This document shows positions 44,607 to 53,110 of a DNA stretch of 64,000 nucleotides, piece by piece; positions within the stretch are counted from its first letter, which is position 1; each line of letters starts with the position of its first letter. This stretch comes from Microbulbifer sp. HZ11 (GTDB lineage: Bacteria; Pseudomonadota; Gammaproteobacteria; Pseudomonadales; Cellvibrionaceae), in contig NZ_JELR01000001.1 of assembly GCF_000708675.1 (NCBI RefSeq), positions 248,001 to 312,000 on the forward strand, read 5' to 3'. The notes under the pieces were generated by a model. That model had not been told where the DNA came from. It ran no database searches and saw only the letters and a program-made list of their open reading frames with translations. The translations under genes and the position numbers were made by a program.

Positions 44607-45860
44607 TTACCAGGCCATCTGTACTCGTAGGCCAAGCTGATTGGTGTTGTCGCCAGTAAAGTCATCATCACCGAAGATCATATTCATCATCACGCGCACA
44701 TTACGATTGGCGTAATAGTTGAGGCCGATCTGTGCACTGCTGGCTTCGAGACTGTGAATGTCGCGGTTTTCCATGGTGTCGTAGCGGGCTGTCAGTTCCC
44801 AGGCTCCGCCCCACAGGCCGTTGCCAGAAGGTTTGGCGGAATTGAAGGCACCGCGTTTCTTGCTGTAGGTCTTGTGTTCACCGGTAATCATCCAGCTGCC
44901 CTGCACATACCAGGTGTGTACGGATTGATCGTCAATATAGCAGCCGAACATCGGGTCGCAGTAGAAGGGAGGTGGCGCACCAAATTCATCTTCAAATTCG
45001 ACTTCGGTCAGGTAGTAGTCTGCCTCAAACTCCCCGATAGCGTATTCCGCCTGAAGGTAGAGCGGCCCGTAACTGCCTGCGATTTCAAAGCCGGCGTAAG
45101 ACGCGTCTTCGCCCAGATCGCCGGGTGTCAGCGCCATTAGTTGCGAAGGGCCGCGGCGCCCAGCATAGTCGGCCTCTGCGTATAGATCGCCGGAGTCGCG
45201 ATTGGCATTCTCATAGCTTAGGTAGGTGCCTAAATGGAATACCGCGTGATCGGTATTGATGGGTGCCCAGGCCAGCCGCCCGGCGGCTCCGACCCCTTCA
45301 TTGCGAGACTCGGCAGCATCGCGGAGGTTGAAGGCCATCATTCCTAGAGTGAAGCAGTCCAGAACGCCGGTCCAGCCAATACCCTGTTGGAACTGGTAAC
45401 CGTCATACAGGCCGGTGGCGCTGGAGAAAGGTCGCTCCAGCATGGTTATCTCATTGGAGCTGGTCATTTCCGCCATTGAGCGGAACGGCTTGAACTGTCC
45501 GATACGAATTTCGCCATCTAGAAATTTATGGGCAATAAACACGTCGCGAAAGCCTGCGTGGGTGTCGCCCGCGGCGAAGTCCTGCTCCAGCACGTATTTC
45601 CAGTCGTAGATACTGCCTTTCAGGGTGATTCGCGCGCGACGAAATTCCGTGGTACTTACGGGATCTTCGATATCGGTGTCGAAAAGATAGGTATCGAAGT
45701 GGATGCGCCCCCCCAGCGAGGCAGAAAAATTGCCGTCGTCCGAAGTGATTTTCAGTCCGCCCTTGGTTTCAGCGTCGTCGGCGATGGCGGTGATGGAAAG
45801 CAGGCTGCATGTGACCGCGGCGAGCGCCTTGCCCATTTTCCCTGTACCTGAGGCTTTCAT
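44607..45860 (-). CDS. Phosphate-selective porin O/P family outer membrane protein
   Basis: From the ATG at 45860 (AGGAG seven bases upstream) the 417-residue protein has a signal peptide ending at AIADD, then beta-barrel strands: GGRIHFDTYLFDTD, FRRARITLKGSIYDWKYVLEQ, RIGQFKPFRSM, and the C-terminal LGLRVQMAW aromatic end. This is the OprP/OprO layout of anion-selective 16-stranded porins, which form trimers for phosphate or polyphosphate uptake. The selectivity-determining arginine/lysine ladder cannot be judged here. The open frame extends upstream to 45983 without a convincing start. Confidence 0.9.
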   Translation of the reverse strand: MKASGTGKMGKALAAVTCSLLSITAIADDAETKGGLKITSDDGNFSASLGGRIHFDTYLFDTDIEDPVSTTEFRRARITLKGSIYDWKYVLEQDFAAGDTHAGFRDVFIAHKFLDGEIRIGQFKPFRSMAEMTSSNEITMLERPFSSATGLYDGYQFQQGIGWTGVLDCFTLGMMAFNLRDAAESRNEGVGAAGRLAWAPINTDHAVFHLGTYLSYENANRDSGDLYAEADYAGRRGPSQLMALTPGDLGEDASYAGFEIAGSYGPLYLQAEYAIGEFEADYYLTEVEFEDEFGAPPPFYCDPMFGCYIDDQSVHTWYVQGSWMITGEHKTYSKKRGAFNSAKPSGNGLWGGAWELTARYDTMENRDIHSLEASSAQIGLNYYANRNVRVMMNMIFGDDDFTGDNTNQLGLRVQMAW

Positions 45861-46104
45861 TGGAACTCCTGATCGCAGCGTTATGAAAAACGATTGATAA
45901 AAATTTGGGGCGCAATGGAAACATAACGCGCGCAGAAATGAAATATTTCCGTAACATCTGCTGGCGGCGGGTCTGAAAGACATATCCCATAACGCCGATA
46001 TGCATAGGGATAATAGTTCACTTGAGTGGGAGTATTTTGCGCGAGAAACCCAATGGCACAGCGGAATTGTCGAAATAAACGATGAGTATCGGTAAGGAGG
46101 GATG

Positions 46105-46125
46105 GAGCCCGGCGTTGCCGGGCTC
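46105..46125 (-). terminator. Hairpin downstream of the TraB/GumN gene
   Basis: GAGCCCGGC and GCCGGGCTC form a perfect 9-bp stem with a 3-base loop. No T-run follows on either strand, so termination may be weak. Confidence 0.5.
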
Positions 46126-46142
46126 GTAGAGGGCGCGATATG

Positions 46143-47087
46143 TCAGATTTGCTCGATGGAATAGCCGGCTTCTTCGAGTAACTCCGTAACGGATTTCTTT
46201 CCTACGAGATGCCCGGCGCCAACTACGACAAACAGGGTATTGTAATCCGCGCTGAAGTCGCGGATTTTCTCAGCCATTGTCTGGTTGCGTTGATAGAAAA
46301 GTTTGTCGAACAGCGGGGCAAACCCGGGGTTTTCCTCCAGGCTTTCTCGGATCACCAGGTCGTATATGTCGTTCTGGTCTCCCTTTTTCCATGCCTTGGT
46401 GATGCGCGGGACAAAACTGTCCATTTCGGATACCTGAGCAAGGGTCTGTTGCAGGTACAGTTCGGGATTGTCGAGATTGTTCAGCATTTCGATCTGTCCG
46501 AGCACGCTTTCCAGTTCAAGAATGGTCCCGTTGTTCCGGTGGGCCTGGTTGAGGAAATGGCGATCAATACCCGCTTTAGGGTCCAGTCCCCGGGCCTGCA
46601 TTTCAATCATGCTGAGGGTGATCATGGCAATTGCCGGGCGCAGGCGGCTAAAGTTTTGCTCTGGAATCTGTCGTTTGGCCAGCCAATCCTGCAACTGTTT
46701 ATACACCGCGGGTGAAATGTGGTCTTTCAGTTGCTGGCCCGCAGGATAAACCGACTCCTGCATGATTTTCATTTGCAGCGCCGGATCGGTTTCCATGGCG
46801 AGAATATCCGCCTCCACAACCAGCGCGTCGCTGCTGGAGTAAGCGCGCTCAATCTGGTCGCGCAGTGGGTAAAAGCTTTTGTCGGCGAGGTGGATGGATC
46901 CCAGCAGGTAAACGCGCTTCTCCCCCTTTTTTGCCTCCAGCAGAAGACCTCGATCATTTGCCGCCTGTGCGGAAGCCGCCAGCGCTATTGCCAAAAGGGC
47001 AATACTGAAGCTGGCGAGCCAGCGGGTGAAAAGACCCTTCCTGGTAAGACCCGGTATCGAGGTTGAAGATACGCCTTGAGTTGCCAT
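46143..47087 (-). CDS. TraB/GumN-family protein
   Basis: The 314-residue product from the ATG at 47087 (AGGAAA upstream) has a signal-type hydrophobic stretch (SIALLAIALAASAQA) and then the TraB/GumN fold with YLLGSIHLADKSFYPL, ALVVEADIL and, near the C-terminus, FVVVGAGHLVGKKS. The GSxH and GxxH motifs are those of the family, related to Tiki metalloproteases. GumN lies in a xanthan gene cluster but its activity is unclear; TraB proteins inhibit pheromone production. Function here is unknown. Divergent from the glycosyltransferase gene. Confidence 0.87.
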   Translation of the reverse strand: MATQGVSSTSIPGLTRKGLFTRWLASFSIALLAIALAASAQAANDRGLLLEAKKGEKRVYLLGSIHLADKSFYPLRDQIERAYSSSDALVVEADILAMETDPALQMKIMQESVYPAGQQLKDHISPAVYKQLQDWLAKRQIPEQNFSRLRPAIAMITLSMIEMQARGLDPKAGIDRHFLNQAHRNNGTILELESVLGQIEMLNNLDNPELYLQQTLAQVSEMDSFVPRITKAWKKGDQNDIYDLVIRESLEENPGFAPLFDKLFYQRNQTMAEKIRDFSADYNTLFVVVGAGHLVGKKSVTELLEEAGYSIEQI

Positions 47088-47324
47088 TCGTGTGTTTCCT
47101 TCCACTGTTATTCGAGTAGCCCATTTGTCGCGGTGGGCTCTTTTGTTGAAGTCTATGCCGGTCATTCGGCCGCGAGCCATGATACCCCGCTTTTCGGCCG
47201 CGAGGGTGACGGGATTCCGCAGGTTTTGTGAAGCGGTCGCGAGAAAATAAAAATGTGGCTTGTGGCGCAGAATTTGCCGGTACAATGTAATGATCAGGAC
47301 AGGAGTCGTTTAGGATCGAGTCGC

Positions 47325-48512
47325 ATGCGGATTGTTCAATTGGTACCGTCCATGGACGGCAGCAAGTTGGCCCAGGAAACACTGGAGTTTGCCCAGGAGC
47401 TGGCCCGCCAGGGGCATGAGTCTTCGGTGATCTCGGCTGGTGGTACGCTGGTATCCCGTCTGACGTTGCACAATTGCCAACATCTGGAGTTACCGGTAAA
47501 TCGCAAAGGGTTTTTCAACCACCGCCTGCACCGCCGTCTGTATCATCAGCTTGAATCTCTGCAGGCGGATGTCCTTCTATGTCGCGACTCCCTGTGCAGT
47601 TGGCACGGTTGGAAAGTGTGGTCCCGCCTGCCTGAGACGACGCGTCCACGGTTGGTAACAGCGCTGCACCGCTGGCCAGCGGGTGGGCCGTTCAGCGGGG
47701 CCTGGCAGAACGGCGCGGTGTCGCGTGGTGAATTAGTATTGGCCTCTTCACGGAATCTCGCGCAGCGGATGTCACAGCGTTTCTCCATGCCGGTTGCTGA
47801 GCCCGGGTCCTGTGAACAGGGAATCCAGGTTATCTACCGTGGAGTGAACACCCGAGAACTGGATCGGCGCGCCCCGGTCTCCGGGCACTGGCAACATCGG
47901 CTGCTGAACAGCTTCCCGCAGATTGAAGGTCGCAGCTGGCTGTTGCTACCCGGTGACATCGGCCCCGGGCGTGGCCAGGAACGGTTTCTCGAATTGTTGG
48001 CCGAGTTGAAAAAAACGCGCGACGACCTGTTTGGGCTGGTGGTCGGAGAGGCGCTTCCCGGGCAGGAAAAGTTTGCCCGCGGCCTGGAAAGACGGGCGGA
48101 AGCCATGGGCCTTGCCGAACATGTTCTGTTTCTCGGCGCGCGCAGGGATATGCGCGAGCTCTACGCCAGTGCACGGATAACCTTCGACCTGGCGGAACCG
48201 GCTTTGACTGACGGGCGGGTGGTCTGTGAGTCCCTGGCAATGGGGTGCCCTGCGATTGCCGATGGTGGGCTCGGGCTTGAGCTACTCCAGCAGTGCTTTC
48301 CTCAGGGAGTGCCAGTGGAGGCTGCCGCACAGGGAGAGGGCGGTTGCGGGATGGAACCGCTGGTGCGTACCAGTGTGTCGGTACTGGATGCCGCAAAATC
48401 CATCCAGTTTGCCGGCTTCAGTCTCGCGGAAACGACGGCCCAGGCCGTTCGCTGGTTCGACGAGCTTACTGCAGCGTCCTCTCAGCCGTTGGCCGTTAGT
48501 GTTGTCAAATGA
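47325..48512 (+). CDS. Glycosyltransferase (GT4-like)
   Basis: The 395-residue protein starts at ATG 47325 with MRIVQLVPSMDGSKLAQETLEFAQELA, a typical GT-B N-half. The donor half has LLPGDIGPGRGQERFLELLAEL, VLFLGARRDM and the EPALTDGRVVCESLAMGCPAI segment with two spaced Glu residues as in GT4. It may build the LPS core or another surface glycan. Its last 8 bases overlap the end of the convergent glycosyltransferase gene. Confidence 0.85.
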   Translation: MRIVQLVPSMDGSKLAQETLEFAQELARQGHESSVISAGGTLVSRLTLHNCQHLELPVNRKGFFNHRLHRRLYHQLESLQADVLLCRDSLCSWHGWKVWSRLPETTRPRLVTALHRWPAGGPFSGAWQNGAVSRGELVLASSRNLAQRMSQRFSMPVAEPGSCEQGIQVIYRGVNTRELDRRAPVSGHWQHRLLNSFPQIEGRSWLLLPGDIGPGRGQERFLELLAELKKTRDDLFGLVVGEALPGQEKFARGLERRAEAMGLAEHVLFLGARRDMRELYASARITFDLAEPALTDGRVVCESLAMGCPAIADGGLGLELLQQCFPQGVPVEAAAQGEGGCGMEPLVRTSVSVLDAAKSIQFAGFSLAETTAQAVRWFDELTAASSQPLAVSVVK

Positions 48513-49554
48513 TGGCTTCTGGCAGTAGCTGGGTGTAAACCTGCCAGGTTGCCTTGGCCATGGAGTCCAGGGTGAAGCTGTTTGCGGCGCGGTCATAAAG
48601 GGCCGAGAAATCCGTGCTCAGAGTTGGGTTCTGCAGTGCACCGCGGATTTTTTCCGCGAGGTGGTCCGGATCTGTCGTGTCCAGTAAATACTTTTCCGGA
48701 AGGTAATCGATGGCATTCCCTGCCCGGTTGGCCAGTACTGGGGTTCGTTGCAGCAATGCCTCAATAAGGGTGTAAGGCGTGCCTTCTGCCTCTGCGGGGA
48801 TGACCACAAGATCTGCCGCTTCCATAAACTGCGCAACAATCCCATTGCCCGAAAAGAACTCCACCCGTTGCGCGAAATCCGCCAGCGCCGGTTTGCTTGA
48901 GCTCAAGTTTCTTACCTGTTGCTGCAGGTTTTCCTTCTCCGGACCTTCCCCCAGAATCATCAGGCGTGTTCCCGGCAGCAGTGCGACTGCATCGATCAGC
49001 TTGTCGACGGCACGTGCTTTGATCAGCCGGCTGGCGACCAGCAGGGTTGGCTGCTCTGCACTGAGAGATAGTTGGGGTGTTGATTCGCTGGGGGCTGCCG
49101 GTAATTCGACGCCATTGGGAATAATATTCCAGTCCAGTTTTGAGTTGGCCACGGTATTTTCGCTGATGGCAATGCGCGCGTCGAATGCGCTGGCGAGCTT
49201 ATCGCGCGGGTGCCGTACATTGTGCCGGGTAATGATCTGGCGAGTTTCCGTGTAAGGTTGGACCGCGGCGAGTAATTGCGCAGATTTGGAACCGTGGCCG
49301 TGGACAATCTGGTATTCCCCCTTACGAATCAGGTTGGCCAGGCGCCAAACCAGGTTGGGGTGATGCCGGCTGCGGTCTGTATTCAACGGAATAAACTGAA
49401 TGCGCTCATCGAGCGTCTGGAGGTATCGGGGGTGGGCAATCACCGCCACCTGCGCGTCAGTGTTACAGGCCTGCCAGCGGGACAGGTCGGCGACATGCTT
49501 TTCCATACCGCCGTGCTCACGGCTGGCAATCAGGTGACAGATACTTTGAATCAT
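48505..49554 (-). CDS. Glycosyltransferase family 4
   Basis: From ATG 49554 the 349-residue enzyme has the N-half HLIASREHGGMEKHVADLS (residues 7-25), IVHGHGSKSAQLL, and the donor half with IIPNGVELP, LLVASRLIKARAVDKLIDA and the IPAEAEGTPYTLIEALLQRTPVL segment with the conserved Glu pair. It resembles LPS-core or exopolysaccharide GT4 enzymes. It is convergent with the 47325 glycosyltransferase, ends overlapping by 8 bases, and lies 207 bases downstream of a PagL-type gene on the same strand. Confidence 0.9.
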   Translation of the reverse strand: MIQSICHLIASREHGGMEKHVADLSRWQACNTDAQVAVIAHPRYLQTLDERIQFIPLNTDRSRHHPNLVWRLANLIRKGEYQIVHGHGSKSAQLLAAVQPYTETRQIITRHNVRHPRDKLASAFDARIAISENTVANSKLDWNIIPNGVELPAAPSESTPQLSLSAEQPTLLVASRLIKARAVDKLIDAVALLPGTRLMILGEGPEKENLQQQVRNLSSSKPALADFAQRVEFFSGNGIVAQFMEAADLVVIPAEAEGTPYTLIEALLQRTPVLANRAGNAIDYLPEKYLLDTTDPDHLAEKIRGALQNPTLSTDFSALYDRAANSFTLDSMAKATWQVYTQLLPEAII

Positions 49555-49761
49555 ACGGCTACACGTCCGATGTCTCTGCGCCGCGTTGGGTTTATTGGTG
49601 TCAGGCAGGATAGGCACGTGTGTGCGGTATCGGTACGGCGCCAGACTGACCGCGCGTGGTGCACGGTGCAGGAATGGCGTTATTGTCCCTCACAGGTGTG
49701 ACAATATTTTGATGTAAATATTACGGTTAGTTTTAAGTTGGTTGGAAAATAACCGTACACC

Positions 49762-50385
49762 TCAGAATTTGGCGTGCCAGTTCAGTGATGCAAAATCGAA
49801 GCCGGGATTGGGGGAATTGGTATAGCCGTTGGAAAAATGACTGTACCGCAACGATATGGTGTGCCCGTTCTCAAGAGTGTATCCGCCGGCAAAATGCAGC
49901 GAAAAATTCAGATTAGTTGACAGGTCTATGGCACCGAAACTGCGCTCGGTCAGGTAGGCTGCACCAACGCCGAATTCGCCGAAAATCCCTTTTGCCTCAC
50001 GTTGCGGGTACCAGCGAACCACTGGTTTCAGCTCCCAGATCTGCTGTTTCTGATCCTCACCCTGATAGTCAATCCACATATGGCTGTAGCTGACCTGCGC
50101 CCACCACTGGAAGTGGTGATTGCCCGGATAGTCATAAAACTGATACGACCAGTTGACGCCGACCATATCCGACCCGGCAATGGATTTCTGCTGGATCAGA
50201 GCGCTTCCGATTCCCTTGCCGCCGCTCAAAATCAGCTCCTGAGAGCCGTCACGCCAAACTGCACCGGCTTGAGCAGCCATTGAGTTCAGGGTCAGAAGGG
50301 CGCCGGTAATCACCAGGGCAAATATTTGTTTCCCGATGGTGCGGGAGGGTACGGGCACCGGGGCCGCGGTGGGGGAGTGAGGCAT
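49762..50385 (-). CDS. pagL: PagL-type lipid A 3-O-deacylase (acyloxyacyl hydrolase family)
   Basis: The 207-residue protein has an N-terminal basic extension and a signal peptide (about 18-41), then an eight-stranded outer membrane barrel. The active-site strand RYSHFSNGYTNSPNPGFD (180-197) holds the catalytic His183 and Ser185; Asp197 is at the position of the catalytic Glu in Pseudomonas PagL. PagL removes the 3-O acyl chain of lipid A in the outer membrane. A periplasmic-side C-terminal F (HAKF) fits an outer membrane protein. Neighbouring glycosyltransferases support an LPS context. Whether Asp can replace Glu is inference. Confidence 0.85.
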   Translation of the reverse strand: MPHSPTAAPVPVPSRTIGKQIFALVITGALLTLNSMAAQAGAVWRDGSQELILSGGKGIGSALIQQKSIAGSDMVGVNWSYQFYDYPGNHHFQWWAQVSYSHMWIDYQGEDQKQQIWELKPVVRWYPQREAKGIFGEFGVGAAYLTERSFGAIDLSTNLNFSLHFAGGYTLENGHTISLRYSHFSNGYTNSPNPGFDFASLNWHAKF

Positions 50386-50503
50386 GATGTAATCGCCGGT
50401 TATCGCTGTTAGTGGGCAGTATTACAAGGTTAGCCGGAATCGAAATGAAGGCAAGCAGGCGCCCCGTTTCCGGGGCCCTGGTATGATAGATTTGGTTGCT
50501 ACC

Positions 50504-51655
50504 TTAGCGCCACTGACGCTTCAGTTGCCGCAGCGCATCGGAATGCAGTTGCCGCGCTCGCTCCTGACTAAGGCCCAGCTGCTCACCGATAACCCGGAAT
50601 GAACAATCCCGGTCTGAAATAAGTCCGTAACGCAAACTGAGAACCGTGCGCTGACGTGGTGGCAGCTTGGCAACCGCGTCCCGCAGGCGCTGGGCCAATT
50701 CCTGATTGGATACCAGCTCGTCGGTATTGAACATATCCCCGGCGGGGGCATAGTCCAGTCGTGTGCTGGCCTGGTCGTCGGAGATCGGGTCATCCAGCGA
50801 GCCGGTTGGGCCGGGTAACTTGAGCAGGCTCTGTACGCGCTCCAGGTCGAGACCCGTTTGTTTCGCCACATTTTCATCCGAGGCCGGGAGCCCCTCTGAA
50901 CGCACCTGATTGATGGCCCGGTAGATATTGCGCAAATCGTCCTGCACATTGGCGGGCTGGCGCACCAGGTCGTCGTTGCGTCGCAGGGTCAGCTGGATTT
51001 CCTGCTGAATCCACCAGTAGGCGTAAGTGGAGAACCGGTAACCCATCTGGGGTTTAAAGCGCTCAATGGCCTTCATCAGGCCTACGTTGCCTTCCTGAAT
51101 CAGATCGATGAATGGCACCGAAGGGTTGCGAAAACGCTTGGCGATGGCAATGACCAGGCGCAGATTACACTGAATGAGTTTCTTGCGCTGCGCCTTGAAT
51201 TTTTTCATCAGGTTTTGCAGCGCGCTGCGATCGCGCTGGGAAATATTACCGCTCGCTAACAGGCCGTCAGCTTTGGCGATAATCAACCCGTGGTCGTAGG
51301 CCCCGGTACTCCCGCGTTGCTCAACCCCTTCACTGCGCAGGTCTACCAGCGTCACGCCGCGTTTTTGCAGTAGCGTGATAATTTTCTCCTCCAGCTCCCG
51401 CAGCAGGCAGGTGGTGGTGTGCTCATCCTCCGGGGTCAGCAGATCAAGCCGATAGAGATGCTTAAGGTAATTCTGCATCGGCGTGCCGACGTTATCGCCA
51501 AGGGAGTCTTCTGAGCCTGAGTCTTCTTCGATTGCCTCCGCGCGGGGTTGCATGGATGGATCCGGGTCTTCCTGTTGGAAGCTGCTCCCGGTTGCGTTGT
51601 TGCTATTTTCCTTCAGCCACTGGTCATCCCTTGTTTCAATATTTACTCGGGACAA
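50504..51655 (-). CDS. Sigma-70 family sigma factor (group 2-like, divergent)
   Basis: The 383-residue protein has an N-terminal acidic, disordered region with region 1.2 (TPMQNYLKHLYRLDLLTPEDE, about 58-78), region 2 (LIQCNLRLVIAIAKRFRNPS, FIDLIQEGNVGLMKAIERFKPQMGYRFSTYAYWWIQQEIQ), region 3 (about 245-300), and region 4 (LPPRQRTVLSLRYGL and IGEQLGLSQERARQL). An 80-residue stretch between 1.2 and 2 is longer than in RpoS. It lacks the usual rpoS neighbours nlpD/surE. The start is a TTG at 51655 with AAGG upstream; the next Met is residue 35. Likely an alternative sigma for stress or envelope genes; the regulon is unknown. Confidence 0.85.
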   Translation of the reverse strand: MSRVNIETRDDQWLKENSNNATGSSFQQEDPDPSMQPRAEAIEEDSGSEDSLGDNVGTPMQNYLKHLYRLDLLTPEDEHTTTCLLRELEEKIITLLQKRGVTLVDLRSEGVEQRGSTGAYDHGLIIAKADGLLASGNISQRDRSALQNLMKKFKAQRKKLIQCNLRLVIAIAKRFRNPSVPFIDLIQEGNVGLMKAIERFKPQMGYRFSTYAYWWIQQEIQLTLRRNDDLVRQPANVQDDLRNIYRAINQVRSEGLPASDENVAKQTGLDLERVQSLLKLPGPTGSLDDPISDDQASTRLDYAPAGDMFNTDELVSNQELAQRLRDAVAKLPPRQRTVLSLRYGLISDRDCSFRVIGEQLGLSQERARQLHSDALRQLKRQWR

Positions 51656-52022
51656 AAGTCTGAACCTTATGCTGAGGCAGCGCAGTTTTACCTTGTGGAC
51701 CGCGCTGCTGCCGTAAAACTACCGGCGTCATCCTTTCGCAGGATCGCTGCATGGCGCAGAAATTGCCATGCGGACCATTTGACTATAGATGACGGCGCGG
51801 GCTCTGTGGAAATTAGCGCCGCAAAAAACGGGACCGGTGAGTACTCGGAGGGAGTGTGTGCGGGGCTAGGGGGAGGGTTAACGGCAAAACCCGGCAGGTT
51901 GCCGGGATTTCACGAATTTTACTGGAAAATAGTGGTATAGAGGCGTTTTCAGTTACTGATGGGCGGCTTATTTTGTCCGGTTATAACCGCACCTGACGGC
52001 GCGGTTTTACCGACGTTGACGA
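51656..52022. other. Region upstream of the sigma factor gene
   Basis: This 367-base stretch contains no recognisable gene on either strand. AACCGC and GCGGTT at 51985-52006 could form a weak hairpin after the 52023 gene. The sigma factor promoter must lie here, but no clear element stands out. Confidence 0.4.
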
Positions 52023-52493
52023 TTACTTGATGCGTTTGACCCGCAGTGAACGACCGCCAGTTGCCTTGCGCATAAAAAAGGAGCCCAGGGCACCGCGTTC
52101 CAGTGTGATCTGCTCACCCTCGCGCCAGATGGCGCGGCCACTGCCGGTTTGCCGCCAAACCTGGCCGTTATCCAGCGTGAACGTATATTTCCCGTGGGCG
52201 CCTTCCACTGCGCTGGTAATCGTGGCCGAAATGGATTCGGGGGCTTCTTCAGCTACGTCTTTTCCTTCGTGACCAAAGCGCAGCTCAGCGCGCTGTTTGA
52301 GATTTCCGGAAGCCTTGTCGAAGCAGGCGAGCCGCTTCTTGTCATCGCTGAATTCTGTGCAGCGGCGCAGTGCGTCTTCCAGAGTCTCGGCACTGGTGGC
52401 GGGTGTTAGAAGGGGCGTCATTGCGAACAGGAATAGCAGGGGGGCGAAGAAGGGTTTGGCATGGGGCAAATTAGGAGCGCCTATTTTTCGCAT
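52023..52493 (-). CDS. Exported protein of unknown function with CxxxxDDxxRLACxD motif
   Basis: From the ATG at 52493 the 156-residue product has a signal peptide ending near TSAET. The mature start LRRCTEFSDDKKRLACFDKAS is a two-cysteine motif seen in many small exported proteobacterial proteins, including type VI-associated VasI-type proteins. The rest has a TYTFTLDNGQVWRQTGSG segment and a C-terminal basic end. No type VI genes are in this window. Function is unknown; the two cysteines may form a disulfide. Confidence 0.72.
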   Translation of the reverse strand: MRKIGAPNLPHAKPFFAPLLFLFAMTPLLTPATSAETLEDALRRCTEFSDDKKRLACFDKASGNLKQRAELRFGHEGKDVAEEAPESISATITSAVEGAHGKYTFTLDNGQVWRQTGSGRAIWREGEQITLERGALGSFFMRKATGGRSLRVKRIK

Positions 52494-52667
52494 AATGTCA
52501 GGTCCGTTCGTTAGGTCTGTCGAATATTGCACCAGTCGTGCGCGCTACACAATGCAATTTGAGTTGCCTGTCACATTTCCAATTGGCACACCGTGGAAGA
52601 ATATTCGAGCCGAGAGCTTACAAAAATCATAAGACATCATAAACAACACTCAGGGGTGTAGCCGAAT

Positions 52668-53003
52668 ATGAAAAAGCTGTTGATTCCCGCAATTGCCATT
52701 GCCGCCGTCGGTGGTTATTTCTATTACACCAACCTCGAAGCGACTGCGCCGCAGGCGGAAGAGGTTGTTGTCGAGGAAGAGCAAATCGTTGACGAAGTCG
52801 AATCCGCCGTAGCAGAAGCAGAGGCGGCGGCAGACAACTCTCCTGAGGCCGCAGGCGATATGATGGCCTCTGCAGAAGGGGATGTGTTTGCCGATGTGCC
52901 GGAAGCCATGGGGCACGCTCTGGATGAAACGTCAGAGGCAATGCACGAGATGGCCGAGGAAGTGGAAGAACTGGTCGAGGAAATTGATCACAGCGGAGAG
53001 TAA
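52668..53003 (+). CDS. Small membrane-anchored, glutamate-rich protein
   Basis: The 111-residue protein has an N-terminal membrane helix (MKKLLIPAIAIAAVGGYFYY) and a strongly acidic Glu/Ala tail (EEVVVEEEQIVDEVESAVAE) that ends with HEMAEEVEELVEEID. I do not recognise a family. It could be an anchored periplasmic acidic coiled protein, or a cytosolic-facing one; the topology of the helix (basic MKK before it) puts the tail in the periplasm. It stands alone with a bidirectional terminator after it. Confidence 0.65.
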   Translation: MKKLLIPAIAIAAVGGYFYYTNLEATAPQAEEVVVEEEQIVDEVESAVAEAEAAADNSPEAAGDMMASAEGDVFADVPEAMGHALDETSEAMHEMAEEVEELVEEIDHSGE

Positions 53004-53032
53004 CTCTCGCTGACGTTTGCTGCAGCCGTTGA

Positions 53033-53086
53033 AAAATACCCGGGGCGCGGGAGGAGTTATCCTTTTCGCTATCCGGGTATTTTTTT
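53033..53086. terminator. Bidirectional terminator
   Basis: AAATACCCGG and CCGGGTATTT form a 10-bp stem with a large loop and T-runs on both sides, between the acidic protein gene and the convergent murQ. Confidence 0.8.
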
Positions 53087-53110
53087 GTGGCAATTCACTA
53101 ATTTTAGTGA

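Noticed and set aside
50504-51655. Canonical RpoS
   Set aside because: The region 2 sequence and the long spacer differ from RpoS and the usual neighbours are missing.
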